A DNA stretch of 25,805 bases from CAZFDT01 sp964518335 (GCA_964518335.1 CAZFDT010000069.1:1-25805); one strand, 5' to 3'; shown: positions 1 through 12,106, counted from the first letter of the stretch. Made by a program: numbers and translations. The notes: generated from the letters alone by a model not told the origin.

Positions 1-1
1 C

Positions 2-4342
<4,341 letters not shown>

Positions 4343-4381
4343 TCGCCGCTCGCGGCTTCGCGAGAACACATCGCCACCCCC

Positions 4382-4413
4382 AAGCCCCGCATTCGCATGC
4401 GGGGCTTTTGTTT
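4382..4413 (+). terminator. Intrinsic terminator after rpoC
   Basis: A perfect 11-bp stem (4382-4392 pairing with 4397-4407) with a TCGC tetraloop is followed by TTGTTT. It lies 40 bases after the rpoC stop, so it very likely ends the rpoBC transcript. Confidence 0.92.
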
Positions 4414-4533
4414 GCGCCGCACAACCGGCAAACCTTAACGTCGGCGTCCGAAAACGCAGTGAATTGCCCCGGCCCGCCCGCCGCTGCAATCGTAAGGTTA
4501 AGGCGATTCTCGTGGAGGCGCCGGAGCGTTCGT

Positions 4534-5655
4534 GTGTCCACAGCGACAACGACACAAGTGACGGCACAGGCCTGGCGCGAACACGCCTACGACCTGGTGC
4601 AGTGGACGCTGCAGCGGCTGGTCAACCGCAGCGACGTGTACGGTCACTATCCCGACCGCGGCCCCGACGATCCCTGCGTGCTGCCCGAGGCGGTGAAGGG
4701 ATCGCTGACCGAGCGGAGGCTGGGGCGGCATTACGCGGCGACCAGCCGCGGACACATCGTGGCCGTTCACGCCCTGTCGCCGCAGCAGACCACGCGCTGG
4801 CTGCTGGTGGCTTTCCGCCGGCGAAGCGAGGGCGACGACGCGGGCACGCCGGGCGTGAATTTCGACATCGCGCTGCACTGGTACGAGCGCCTGCGCGGAC
4901 TGGGCTTCGATCCGATTCTGGAAGACGGCGACGGGCAGGGCGGATATCGCCTGCTGACGCTGTTCGACGATCCCGCTGCAGTGGACCAGGTGCGGGCCTT
5001 TGCGCAGCAGGTGACGGTGGACTATGCCGACAAGGGTCTGACTGGACCGCCGCGCATCGTGCCGGGCGAGGCCGGGGAGGACGAGCTTTGGTTGCGTCTG
5101 CCGGGCCTGCACCCCAGCGGCACGCACGCCAGCCGGGTGTGGGACGGCGACGCCTGGCTGGAAGGGGGCGAGGCGGTGGCGGCGCTGCTGCGTGCCCGGG
5201 CGACGCCGCCGACGTTTCTGCGCACGCCCCGCCCCAACACGGTGCCGCCGGTCGTCCCGCCGCGTCAGCCCGGCCGCGTCGTGGACACCCCCCGCGCCGC
5301 GGCGCGGCGCCAACTCCGCGCGGCGCTGGCCGACACCGCCATTCTCGACGTTGCCGTGAATCTCAGGCCCAGACGGCCTGCGGAGGTCCCTCCCATGATC
5401 GCCACCACCAAGCCCGACATCCCCCGTCCCGCGCCGACCCCGCCCCAGCCCGCCGCCGACGGCCCCGAGTCCGTCGTCGCCGCCATCGCCCAGCGCACCG
5501 GCATGCGCGACGGCGAAATCACCCGCCGCCTCTTCGACTGGTTCAGCCAACAGGACGAGGTCGTGCAGGCTCTGGTCCTGGGGCAGATTCCCCAGGCGCT
5601 GCGCCCGCACGCCGACCAGTTGCTGGCCCAGCGCCTGTCCTCCAGCGCCGGCTGA
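4534..5655 (+). CDS. Primase-like (AEP-type) protein with degenerate catalytic motifs
   Basis: A 373-residue protein. I chose the GTG start at 4534 because GGAG (4523-4526) lies 7 bases upstream; the frame stays open further upstream without a better start. From memory, residues about 60-230 resemble the archaeo-eukaryotic-type primase proteins common in planctomycetes and in TOTE conflict systems. Supporting stretches are LHWYERLRGLGFDPILED, WLRLPG (186-191) and RVWDGDAWLEG (201-211). In those relatives I expect an Asp-x-Asp catalytic motif where this protein reads FRRRSE (94-99), and a histidine in GGYHL where this one reads GGYRL (136-140). If the family call is right, it is probably not an active primase. 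A Pro-rich linker leads to a small acidic helical C-terminal domain (about 310-373) that could also be made separately. The gene stands alone behind the rpoC terminator. Family assignment is moderate; function is unknown. Confidence 0.6.
   Translation: MSTATTTQVTAQAWREHAYDLVQWTLQRLVNRSDVYGHYPDRGPDDPCVLPEAVKGSLTERRLGRHYAATSRGHIVAVHALSPQQTTRWLLVAFRRRSEGDDAGTPGVNFDIALHWYERLRGLGFDPILEDGDGQGGYRLLTLFDDPAAVDQVRAFAQQVTVDYADKGLTGPPRIVPGEAGEDELWLRLPGLHPSGTHASRVWDGDAWLEGGEAVAALLRARATPPTFLRTPRPNTVPPVVPPRQPGRVVDTPRAAARRQLRAALADTAILDVAVNLRPRRPAEVPPMIATTKPDIPRPAPTPPQPAADGPESVVAAIAQRTGMRDGEITRRLFDWFSQQDEVVQALVLGQIPQALRPHADQLLAQRLSSSAG
5382..5397 (+). promoter_or_regulatory. Strong internal ribosome binding site with in-frame ATG
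   Basis: GGAGGT (5382-5387) stands 7 bases before ATG 5395, in frame with the primase-like gene. Use would yield an 86-residue protein, ending at 5655, that contains only the Pro-rich linker and C-terminal helical domain. It is a better Shine-Dalgarno than most annotated starts in the window have. Confidence 0.4.
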
Positions 5656-5672
5656 GGCCGCTACGAAGATCG

Positions 5673-5740
5673 CCGTCCGCCCGGTTGCGCCCCGCGGACG
5701 GTCAGGTCGGGCCGGGTCCGTTCACCCACCGGGCCCGGCC
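5673..5740 (+). terminator. Tandem hairpins, possible terminator
   Basis: An 8-bp perfect stem (5673-5680 with 5694-5701) is followed by an 11-bp stem with one G-U pair (5710-5720 with 5730-5740). The tail after the second stem is only TTCCTGT, so termination is plausible but not certain. Both lie just after the stop of the primase-like gene. Confidence 0.45.
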
Positions 5741-5760
5741 TTCCTGTGCGCCATCGGGCC

Positions 5761-5789
5761 TTGGCGCGGCCCCGCGCCCGGACTATGCT
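5761..5789 (+). promoter_or_regulatory. Candidate sigma-70-type promoter for the secreted protein gene
   Basis: TTGGCG (5761-5766), a 17-bp spacer and TATGCT (5784-5789) each match the consensus at 4 of 6 positions. They sit 26 bases upstream of the ATG at 5816, with GGGAG between. Confidence 0.4.
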
Positions 5790-5815
5790 CACTTCCTGTC
5801 CCGGGAGACCTCGTC

Positions 5816-6217
5816 ATGTGGACGCCTCGTTGCTGCCTGCAAGCCCTGTCTGTTTGTGTTGCAGTGGTCTCGCTGGCCCTGGCCCAGGGCGAGTGGGCCG
5901 CCATCAAGTCCGACTCGGGCAAGGCGGACGGCAAGGCCCGATCCAAGTACGTCGAGTTCGAGCTCGACGCCAAGGCCGCCGTGCGCTTCCGCTGGGAAGT
6001 GACGGTGAACGAGGGCCGGACCAAGCCCTACTTCCGCCTCAAGCTCGAACGCTGGGCGCCGCGCAACCGCGACGGCGTGTGGCAGAACGTCGGCCCCATC
6101 TGTACCGTGCACAAGAACGACAAGGGCGCCGCCACCATGAACCTGCCGCCCGCCAAGTATCGCGCCACCATCTACTACGAGGACCTGAGCTACCAGGTGG
6201 CGATCGAAAAGCAGTAG
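5816..6217 (+). CDS. Small secreted protein of unknown function
   Basis: A 133-residue protein. The ATG at 5816 is preceded by GGGAG (5803-5807) at 8 bases. The N-terminus is a signal peptide: one Arg, then a hydrophobic stretch ending SLALAQ, with likely cleavage near residues 23-24. The mature part is about 110 residues, rich in Lys, Arg and aromatic residues, and reads like a single beta-sandwich domain with alternating hydrophobic strands (YVEFELDAKAAVRFRWEVTV, YRATIYYEDLSYQVAIEKQ). I recognise no family. The gene is convergent with the ABC-F gene, 16 bases away. It is likely exported to the periplasm, and it has its own promoter candidate. Confidence 0.75.
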   Translation: MWTPRCCLQALSVCVAVVSLALAQGEWAAIKSDSGKADGKARSKYVEFELDAKAAVRFRWEVTVNEGRTKPYFRLKLERWAPRNRDGVWQNVGPICTVHKNDKGAATMNLPPAKYRATIYYEDLSYQVAIEKQ

Positions 6218-6233
6218 CGGCTGCGCACGACGC

Positions 6234-8222
6234 TCACGACTCGGCGCGGGACGCCCACTCGGCCTCGAGCGGGGTCAGGTCGGCTTGGAGTTGCAGCCGT
6301 TGGGCCTGCAGGGCCTTGACGCGGTCGCCGTCGCGGTAGGTTTCGGGGAAGGCCAGTTCCTCGTCGATGGCGGCGAGTTGCTTTTCGATCTCGACGATGC
6401 GGGCTTCGAGCTTCTCCTGACTGAGTTTGGAGGTCGCGCCCCCGGAAGGGCGCTTGGGCGCAGTCGCACGCTTGGGCGAAGCCGCCGCCGGCGCGGGCGG
6501 TTTGGTTGAGGTGTTGCGGGGTTGCGGCGTTGTGGCGTTGTGCTTTTCTTTTTCCAGCGCGGCCAGGTACTCGCTGTATGTGCCCAGGAAATGCCGCACG
6601 TGCCCCTTGCCGTCGAAGATGATGAGCTGGTTGACCAGGTGGTCCAGCAGCATGCGGTCGTGCGTGATGACGATGAGCGTGCCTTCGTGGGTGCGGTTGT
6701 CGCCCCAGCCGCTGCCCCCGGACGAGACGTAGGTGCGCAGTGCTTCCTCCAGGCGCTCGGCGGAGGGGATGTCCAGGTGGTTGGTCGGCTCGTCGAGGAC
6801 GAGGAGGTTGTGGCCGCAAACCACGAGGCCGGCCAGGACGGCGCGGCTGCGCTCGCCGCCGGAGAGCACGCTCAGGGGCTTGTCCTGATCCATGCCGCTG
6901 AAGAGGAACGCCCCGGCCAGGTCGCGGGCCTCCTGCTCGGTGCCCCTGGGCACGAACTGGCGCAGATACTCGACGACAGTGCGCGAGAGGTCCAGGTGCT
7001 CGTGGGTCTGGCGGAAGTGGCCGGGCTCGACGTTGCCGCGGCGGACCTGGCCGTGGTCGGGCGGCTGCTCGCCCAGTAGGACGCGGATGAGCGTGGATTT
7101 GCCCGATCCGTTGGGGCCGATGACGCCGACGCGGTCGCCGCGCTTGATCGCCAGGCTCAGCCCGCGGAACAGGTCGCGGCCGTCGTAGCCCACTGCAACG
7201 TCGTCGGCGACGATCACCATGTCGCTGGCGCGGCTGCGCGGATGGAAAGCGACGCTCATCGCGTCGAGCTCGATCGGCCGGTCGATCAGTTCGTTTCGCT
7301 TGAAGCGTTCGAGCCGCTTCTCTCGCCCTTGGGCCTGCTTGGCTCGCTGCCCGGCCCGGTAGCGGTCGATGAATGCCTGTTCCTGCTTGATCTTCGTCTG
7401 CTGCTTCTCGAACATGCGCTGCTGCGTGATGCGGCGCTGAACGCGCTGTTCGCGGTACGCCCCGTAGTTGCCGGGATACTCCACGAGCCGGCCTTCCTCC
7501 ATCTCGTAAATGCACTTGACCACGCGATCGAGCAGCCACCGATCGTGACTGATGAGCACCACCGCGCCGCCGTAGCCGGCGAGAAACTCTTCGAGCCACT
7601 GCCGGCCGGCGATGTCCAGATGGTTGGTCGGCTCGTCCAGGAGCAACACGTCCGGCTGCGACAACAGCAGCTTCGCCAGCGCCAGGCGACCCTTCTGCCC
7701 GCCCGACAGCCCGCTCACCGGCACGTGGAACAGGTCGTCGGTCAGCCCCAGCCCGTGCAGCGTCGCGTCGATGACGTGATCCACGGCGTAGCCGCCCGCC
7801 GACTGAATCTGCCGCTCGATGCGCTCGTACTGACGCAGCAGGCGGGCCTGGGCTTCGTCGTCGCCATGGCTGGGGTCGGCCAACTCGTGGGCGATGCGTT
7901 CAAGGTCGTCGTGCAGGGCATCGAGGTCGGCGAAGGCGGTGGCGGCCTCCTCGCGGAGGGTGCGCGTGGGATCGAGGTCGGGGTCCTGGGCCAGGTAGCC
8001 GGCGGTGGCGTCGCGTGCCAGTTGCACTTGACCGCTGTCATGCTTGAGCCCGCTCCCGGAATCACCAACGCCGGCGATGATCTTCAGCAGCGTCGATTTG
8101 CCGCAGCCGTTGCGGCCGACCAGGCCCACGTGCTCGCCTGCCGACAGCGTGAGGTTCACCCCGTCGAGGACGAGGTGGTGGCCGTAGTGGAAGACGAGGT
8201 TGGCGACGCTGAGCAGGGCCAT
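6234..8222 (-). CDS. uup: ABC-F family ATPase, Uup-like
   Basis: A 662-residue soluble protein with two ABC cassettes and no membrane segment, as in ABC-F proteins that act on the ribosome or translation. Cassette 1 has Walker A GRNGCGKST (36-44), signature LSGGQ (172-176) and Walker B LLLDEPTNHLD (193-203). The charged linker helix region is about 250-320. Cassette 2 has GPNGSGKST (369-377), LSGGE (453-457) and LLVLDEPTNHLD (473-484). A Pro/Ala-rich tether (565-600) leads to a C-terminal coiled coil (600-660), which is the Uup-type tail thought to bind DNA or RNA. The frame is open 40 codons upstream, but the homologous start MALLSVANLVFHYG begins at 8222, and I see no clear Shine-Dalgarno there. 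Uup fits best because of the tail; other ABC-F subfamilies are possible. It is divergent from the sulfatase-like gene. Confidence 0.93.
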   Translation of the reverse strand: MALLSVANLVFHYGHHLVLDGVNLTLSAGEHVGLVGRNGCGKSTLLKIIAGVGDSGSGLKHDSGQVQLARDATAGYLAQDPDLDPTRTLREEAATAFADLDALHDDLERIAHELADPSHGDDEAQARLLRQYERIERQIQSAGGYAVDHVIDATLHGLGLTDDLFHVPVSGLSGGQKGRLALAKLLLSQPDVLLLDEPTNHLDIAGRQWLEEFLAGYGGAVVLISHDRWLLDRVVKCIYEMEEGRLVEYPGNYGAYREQRVQRRITQQRMFEKQQTKIKQEQAFIDRYRAGQRAKQAQGREKRLERFKRNELIDRPIELDAMSVAFHPRSRASDMVIVADDVAVGYDGRDLFRGLSLAIKRGDRVGVIGPNGSGKSTLIRVLLGEQPPDHGQVRRGNVEPGHFRQTHEHLDLSRTVVEYLRQFVPRGTEQEARDLAGAFLFSGMDQDKPLSVLSGGERSRAVLAGLVVCGHNLLVLDEPTNHLDIPSAERLEEALRTYVSSGGSGWGDNRTHEGTLIVITHDRMLLDHLVNQLIIFDGKGHVRHFLGTYSEYLAALEKEKHNATTPQPRNTSTKPPAPAAASPKRATAPKRPSGGATSKLSQEKLEARIVEIEKQLAAIDEELAFPETYRDGDRVKALQAQRLQLQADLTPLEAEWASRAES

Positions 8223-8341
8223 GGGCGGCGGGTGTCGTGGGGGCGTCCCGAAAACACTTCCGGGGGTGGAAAGATAGCAAAACCGGGCGGGTTGTTCGCT
8301 TGTCAACCGCCGGAAGTTGCGGCATATGCGTGCGTACCCCA

Positions 8342-8369
8342 TTGAAGTTTCAGGGGTTGCGGGCAGAAT
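8342..8369 (+). promoter_or_regulatory. Candidate promoter for the sulfatase-like gene
   Basis: TTGAAG (8342-8347), 16-bp spacer, CAGAAT (8364-8369). The -10-like box ends only 8 bases before the ATG at 8378, so the mRNA would have almost no leader. A second, weaker pair is TTGTCA (8300-8305) and CATATG (8323-8328). Confidence 0.35.
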
Positions 8370-8377
8370 CCGTGCCT

Positions 8378-9724
8378 ATGGCGTGGCGGCGGAATCTTCT
8401 GGTCGTGCTCACTCACGGTCTGCGCAGCGATGCGGTGTCCAGCTCGCGGCGATCCGGATCGTGGCCTCTGATCACCCCCAACATGGAGAAGCTGGGCGAC
8501 CGCGGAGCCCGGCTCGTGGCCACTTCCGCCTGCCCCAGCGACCCGGGCGGCATGATGAGCCTGCTCACCGGCCTGCACGCCCGCCAGCACGGCTACGTCC
8601 ACCCAGGGCGCTGCGAGCCGGCGACCGACACGTTCCTCCACTGGCTCCGCGACGACGGGTACTACGTCGCCGGCGTTGGCCGCACCGACACTTTCGCTTC
8701 CGCCCTGCACGCCCAGGTGCGCGTCGCCGACGTCACCGACCTCGACCCGCCCGACTGCGCCTACATGCGGCACGCCCACACCAAGGGCCTCGTCGCTGCG
8801 CTGCGACAACAGCGACGCCAGCGACTGCGCTACGGCCCGTTCGAGCCCGACCGCCTGCTGATCGATCCCGATGACGACATCGACGGATTCATCACCTGTG
8901 CCGCCACGCGAATGCTCGATGACATGCCGGCCGACCAGCCGTGGGTGCTGGCCGTGTCGTACACCGGGCCGGGCAACGCGTTGCCGCCACCGACGCTGTA
9001 CGAGGCGGTGATCGATCCCAACGAGGTGACGGACGGGTTTGTGCCGGCCGATCTGAAGGTGCTCGATGCGCTGGCGGAGCTGGATTATCCGCGTGTGCTG
9101 TTGCAGCGGTTGGAGCCGGACAAGCTCGGCCGCATCCGCGCCGACTACCTGGGTCGTGTGAGCGTGATCGACTACGGCGTCGGGCGATTGCACGAGGCGG
9201 CGCAGGCGCGGACGGACGCGACGCGTAACTGGATGGTCGTGGCCAGCGATCATGGCCAGTTGATGGGCGAGCACGGGCTGGTGGGGCACCGGTCGTTTCT
9301 GTGCGGTGCGGTGGAGACGCCGATCATCGTGGCGCCGCCGCGTCCGACCGCGGTGGTGCCGCCGGACCTGCTGGCCAGTACGGTGGATGTGGCGCCGACG
9401 ATCGCGGCGTTGTGCGGCTGTGACGCTGCAGTGGCCGCGCCGGGCCGCTCCCTGCTGGCGGTGCTGGAAAACAAGCCCGTGTCGCCCGATCCGCCCGGCG
9501 GACTGCTCAGCGAGTTCGGCCACCGGCTCATGCTCGAAACCGAGCGCTATAAGGCCGTGTTCAACACGCCCGACAACCGCGCGATCGGGCTTTACGACCT
9601 GCTCAACGACGCCGACGAGCGCCACAACCTCATCGACAAGCCCGCCGGTCGCAATGTCATCGACGCCCTGCGCTGGCGTGTCGGCAACGCCCTGATGCCC
9701 CTCCGCGCCGCGGTGCTGGTCTAG
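8378..9724 (+). CDS. Sulfatase-fold (alkaline phosphatase superfamily) protein lacking the canonical active site
   Basis: A 448-residue protein with sulfatase architecture: N-terminal strand NLLVVLTHGLRSDA, TPNMEKLGDRGARL (33-46), SLLTGLHARQHGY (61-73), and the C-terminal metal segment ASDHGQLMGEHGL (289-301) with Asp291/His292. It departs from active sulfatases at key places. The Asp that normally ends the first strand is replaced by Thr12/His13. The formylglycine motif Cys-x-Pro-Ser-Arg, normally just before SLLTG, reads DPGGMM, with an out-of-register CPS at 52-54. The Lys after GLxG is His304. There is no signal peptide, whereas most planctomycete sulfatases are exported. I chose ATG 8378 because conserved sequence begins there; the 47 upstream codons look like leader. 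It is likely cytoplasmic, either a pseudoenzyme or a different phosphohydrolase. Confidence 0.75.
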   Translation: MAWRRNLLVVLTHGLRSDAVSSSRRSGSWPLITPNMEKLGDRGARLVATSACPSDPGGMMSLLTGLHARQHGYVHPGRCEPATDTFLHWLRDDGYYVAGVGRTDTFASALHAQVRVADVTDLDPPDCAYMRHAHTKGLVAALRQQRRQRLRYGPFEPDRLLIDPDDDIDGFITCAATRMLDDMPADQPWVLAVSYTGPGNALPPPTLYEAVIDPNEVTDGFVPADLKVLDALAELDYPRVLLQRLEPDKLGRIRADYLGRVSVIDYGVGRLHEAAQARTDATRNWMVVASDHGQLMGEHGLVGHRSFLCGAVETPIIVAPPRPTAVVPPDLLASTVDVAPTIAALCGCDAAVAAPGRSLLAVLENKPVSPDPPGGLLSEFGHRLMLETERYKAVFNTPDNRAIGLYDLLNDADERHNLIDKPAGRNVIDALRWRVGNALMPLRAAVLV

Positions 9725-9769
9725 TCGTTGACACCGAGATAGAATGGCTGGTCACAGGAAAAGCCGCCT

Positions 9770-9991
9770 ATGAAACCCCTCAAGGTGATTGTGGAAAAAC
9801 ATACCGACGGGTATGTCGCCTACCCATTGGGGCTCAAAGGCGTCGTCGTTGGGCAGGGCGAGACGTTCGAGCAGGCGATTGAGGATGTCAAGTCGGCGAT
9901 CCGCTTTCATGTCGAAACCTTCGGCCCCGACGTGTTGGACGACGAAACCGTGCTGGAGGCATTTGTCGCCGAGACCGGGGCTCTGGTCTGA
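9770..9991 (+). CDS. hicB: HicB-type antitoxin, short form
   Basis: A 73-residue protein with the HicB partial RNase H-like domain: VIVEKHTDGYVAYPLGLKG, then GETFEQAIEDVKSAIRFHVETFG. Family members normally neutralise HicA. This one has no room for the C-terminal helix-turn-helix or ribbon-helix-helix that many HicB proteins use for autorepression. AGGA (9756-9759) precedes the ATG by 10 bases. A TTGACA (9728-9733) and a TAGAAT (9740-9745) lie upstream but are too close together to form one promoter. The stop TGA shares one base with the ATG of the toxin gene, so translation is coupled. The order antitoxin-toxin is the reverse of classical hicAB. Confidence 0.85.
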   Translation: MKPLKVIVEKHTDGYVAYPLGLKGVVVGQGETFEQAIEDVKSAIRFHVETFGPDVLDDETVLEAFVAETGALV

Positions 9992-10230
9992 TGGCCAAGT
10001 TTCCGAGTGATGCGCCGAAGGCCAGAGTGATCCGCGCTCTGGAGCGACTCGGCTTCACATTGGTCCGCGAGCGCGAGCACATCGCCATGGTCCGGCAGGA
10101 AGCCGGTGGCGCACGAACGCCGCTGACACTTCCGAACCATCGCACCATCAAGGGATCGACGTTGCGTCACATCTGCAACCAGTCACGCATCGCGCGAGAT
10201 GACTTCATGCAGGCATACCACCAATCGTAG
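9991..10230 (+). CDS. hicA: HicA-type mRNA interferase toxin
   Basis: A 79-residue protein of the HicA double-stranded-RNA-binding-fold family, expected to cleave mRNA and tmRNA. Family hallmarks are ALERLGFTLVREREHIAMVR, whose His lies where HicA has its catalytic His, and LPNHRTIKGSTLRHICNQ, which matches the usual VPxH...GTLRxI stretch. The ATG overlaps the hicB stop by one base (TGATG). No terminator is evident in the 172-base spacer that follows. The protein looks full length and intact, so the pair is probably functional. Confidence 0.87.
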   Translation: MAKFPSDAPKARVIRALERLGFTLVREREHIAMVRQEAGGARTPLTLPNHRTIKGSTLRHICNQSRIARDDFMQAYHQS

Positions 10231-10402
10231 TGTCGTGCTTTGAACCGTCCCGCATATGGCTGATCGCTAATGCACACCACCGGCGCGTGCATGGCGACAG
10301 TTATGTCAATAACGTATCAATCATTGCAATGCACGGCGCAGTCATCCCCCCGGCGGCGCGGCATCATGCTCGGCGTTGGTCGCACCCCGAATGGAGCTGA
10401 GC

Positions 10403-11236
10403 ATGACCGCTGACACAGTTGCACCCGTGGACGTGAAGTCGCCTTACACCCTCGCGCCCGATGCGAGGCGCCGATTTCGTGAGGATGGCTTCATCAAGCT
10501 CAAGGACGTGCTCAGCGCCGAGGCGATCGAGCACTACGGCGCCGCGGTGACGCGCATGACGCTGGCGCTGAATCCCAACAAGGACAAGCCGCTGGAGCAG
10601 CGGGACACCTACGGCAAGGCGTTCATCCAGGTGAGCAACATCTGGACGAAAGACCCGGTGGTCAAGGCGTTTTCGTTCAGCAGGCGCCTGGCGCGTCTGG
10701 CGACCGAACTGTTGGGGACGCGCGGCGTGCGCATGTGGCACGACCAGGCGTTGTACAAGGAGGCGGGCGGCGGCTTCACGCCCTGGCACGTCGATCAGCA
10801 GTATTGGCCGATGGCGTCGGGACTGAGCGTGACGGCGTGGATCCCACTGCAGGCGACGCCGATCGAGATGGGTCCATTGTGCTTTGGCAGGGGGTCGCAC
10901 CTGAAGAACATCGGCCGCGACCTGGCTATCAGCGATGAGAGCGAGCGCCTCATCCGCCAAGCCATCCAGGAGCAGGGCGTGCTGGAGGTGTACGAGCCGT
11001 ACGACCTGGGCGAAGTGAGTTTTCACTACGGCTGGACGCTGCACCGCGCCGGGCCTAACACGACGGGCCAACCCCGCAAGGTCCACACCATCATCTACAT
11101 GGACCAGGACATGCGTCTGGCTCCGCCCAGGAACGCCAACCAGCAGCGTGACTGGGAAACGTGGACGCCCGGCACGAAGCTGGGCGAGGTCATGGACGAC
11201 GCGCTCAACCCGGTGCTCTTCAGCTTCGATCGCTAG
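10403..11236 (+). CDS. Phytanoyl-CoA dioxygenase (PhyH) family Fe(II)/2-oxoglutarate oxygenase
   Basis: A 277-residue protein of the PhyH family, large in planctomycetes and mostly of unknown substrate. The iron triad is visible as His129-x-Asp131 (WHVDQQYW) and His214 (WTLHRAG), with Arg225 placed to bind 2-oxoglutarate. RFREDGFIKLKDVLS (24-38) is the usual N-terminal signature, and GPLCFGRGSHL (157-167) is typical. I chose ATG 10403 because GGAG (10393-10396) precedes it by 6 bases; ATG 10391 and TTG 10376 lie in frame but lack a ribosome site. The 172-base upstream spacer is AT-richer than its surroundings and holds short inverted repeats (ATGCAC 10270-10275 with GTGCAT 10287-10292), but I cannot call a promoter there. 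The product is soluble. Confidence 0.93.
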   Translation: MTADTVAPVDVKSPYTLAPDARRRFREDGFIKLKDVLSAEAIEHYGAAVTRMTLALNPNKDKPLEQRDTYGKAFIQVSNIWTKDPVVKAFSFSRRLARLATELLGTRGVRMWHDQALYKEAGGGFTPWHVDQQYWPMASGLSVTAWIPLQATPIEMGPLCFGRGSHLKNIGRDLAISDESERLIRQAIQEQGVLEVYEPYDLGEVSFHYGWTLHRAGPNTTGQPRKVHTIIYMDQDMRLAPPRNANQQRDWETWTPGTKLGEVMDDALNPVLFSFDR

Positions 11237-11268
11237 CCGCCGCGCGGGCCGCTGCATGGGCGGTCCCG

Positions 11269-11274
11269 TACAAT
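11269..11274 (+). promoter_or_regulatory. -10 element TACAAT
   Basis: TACAAT within CCCGTACAAT, 6 bases before ATG 11281, which would put transcription start at about the A of the ATG (leaderless mRNA). No good -35 is seen. Confidence 0.45.
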
Positions 11275-11280
11275 GGGGGT

Positions 11281-12087
11281 ATGGGACTGATCCAGGCGAT
11301 GTTGATCGCGATCGTGGCGGTGTTGCCGCCGCTGACGGAGGGGCAGCGTGCGCAACTGGACACGGCCGACGATGACTTGGGCCAGTGGGACACGGCGGCG
11401 CTATACCCGCTGTTGACCAATGCGGCGGGTTGGACGCAGGTGAACCCGGCGGCGCTGTTGCCCGGCGCGATCATCGCCGACTGCAGCGCAATCGCGGCCC
11501 GGCCGTCGCAACATCGCGGACACGTGTTCATCATCGAGGGCCTGTTCGCCGAGGCGCGACAGCAGCCACTGCTGCGCCCGGGGCCGTGGGGCGAGACCCT
11601 CACGCGCTGGGTGCTGCAGGTGGGCGATGGACCGGACGACATCGTGGTGATATTTCTGACCCACGCACCCGAGCCGCCGAAGCTGGGCGCACGCGTGCGC
11701 TTGCCGGCACGGTTTTACAAGCTCTGGCCGTCGCGTCGGCTCAACGACGACCCGATCAGCTATCTCCTGTTCGTAGGTCACTCGGCGGCGCTGCTGGATG
11801 CGGCGGTCGCCGCGCCGGCGTCGCCGAGCGTCGGCGGCAATGGCGCCGCGCGATTCGGCGTCGTCATCGTGGTGCTGGTGGTGGCCGGCGGGCTGCTGTT
11901 CATGCTGCGGCGGATGACGCGGCTGTCGCTGTCGCCGCGGCCGCTGCCGTCACAACTTCGACGCCGGGCCGACCACGACACGCGGCCTGACGTCGATCCC
12001 CAGCCGTCCACGGAGCCCACCGAGCCGCCGCTGCCCGAAAACCCCGCTGACGCCCTGGCCGAACTGGATCGTCGCCACGACCAGTAG
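11281..12087 (+). CDS. Membrane-anchored hypothetical protein
   Basis: A 268-residue protein. The N-terminus (MGLIQAMLIAIVAVLPPL) is a likely signal peptide. The central domain (about 30-170) is mainly beta with GHVFIIEGLF, VVIFLTHAP and ARVRLPARFYKLW; it loosely recalls an OB-fold-like accessory domain, which is a guess. A single transmembrane helix (192-209, VVIVVLVVAGGLLFML) is followed by RRM and a charged, Pro-rich tail of about 55 residues, likely cytoplasmic. The start at 11281 is chosen because the signal peptide begins there and TACAAT sits just upstream; the frame extends further back over the PhyH gene end without supporting features. aroB starts 40 bases downstream behind its own -10-like box. 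I do not recognise a family. Confidence 0.72.
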   Translation: MGLIQAMLIAIVAVLPPLTEGQRAQLDTADDDLGQWDTAALYPLLTNAAGWTQVNPAALLPGAIIADCSAIAARPSQHRGHVFIIEGLFAEARQQPLLRPGPWGETLTRWVLQVGDGPDDIVVIFLTHAPEPPKLGARVRLPARFYKLWPSRRLNDDPISYLLFVGHSAALLDAAVAAPASPSVGGNGAARFGVVIVVLVVAGGLLFMLRRMTRLSLSPRPLPSQLRRRADHDTRPDVDPQPSTEPTEPPLPENPADALAELDRRHDQ

Positions 12088-12106
12088 CCGGCGCGGCGGC
12101 ATCCCG

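Noticed and set aside
4431..4499. Inverted repeat AACCTTA (4431-4437) / TAAGGTT (4493-4499) upstream of the primase-like gene.
   Set aside because: The arms are only 7 bp and 55 bases apart and do not extend; this is compatible with chance.
8303..9625. A 440-codon minus-strand frame opposite the sulfatase-like gene.
   Set aside because: Low-complexity His/Arg/Gly composition and no motif; the plus frame carries the sulfatase-fold signatures.
9728..9745. Perfect TTGACA (9728-9733) before hicB as a promoter with TAGAAT (9740-9745).
   Set aside because: Only 6 bases separate the two boxes, and the position 17 bases after TTGACA (GTCACA) is a poor -10, so I did not list a promoter.
10270..10307. 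Short inverted repeats before the PhyH gene (ATGCAC/GTGCAT and GACA/TGTC).
   Set aside because: The arms are 4-6 bp and not centred on a recognisable promoter; too weak to call an operator.
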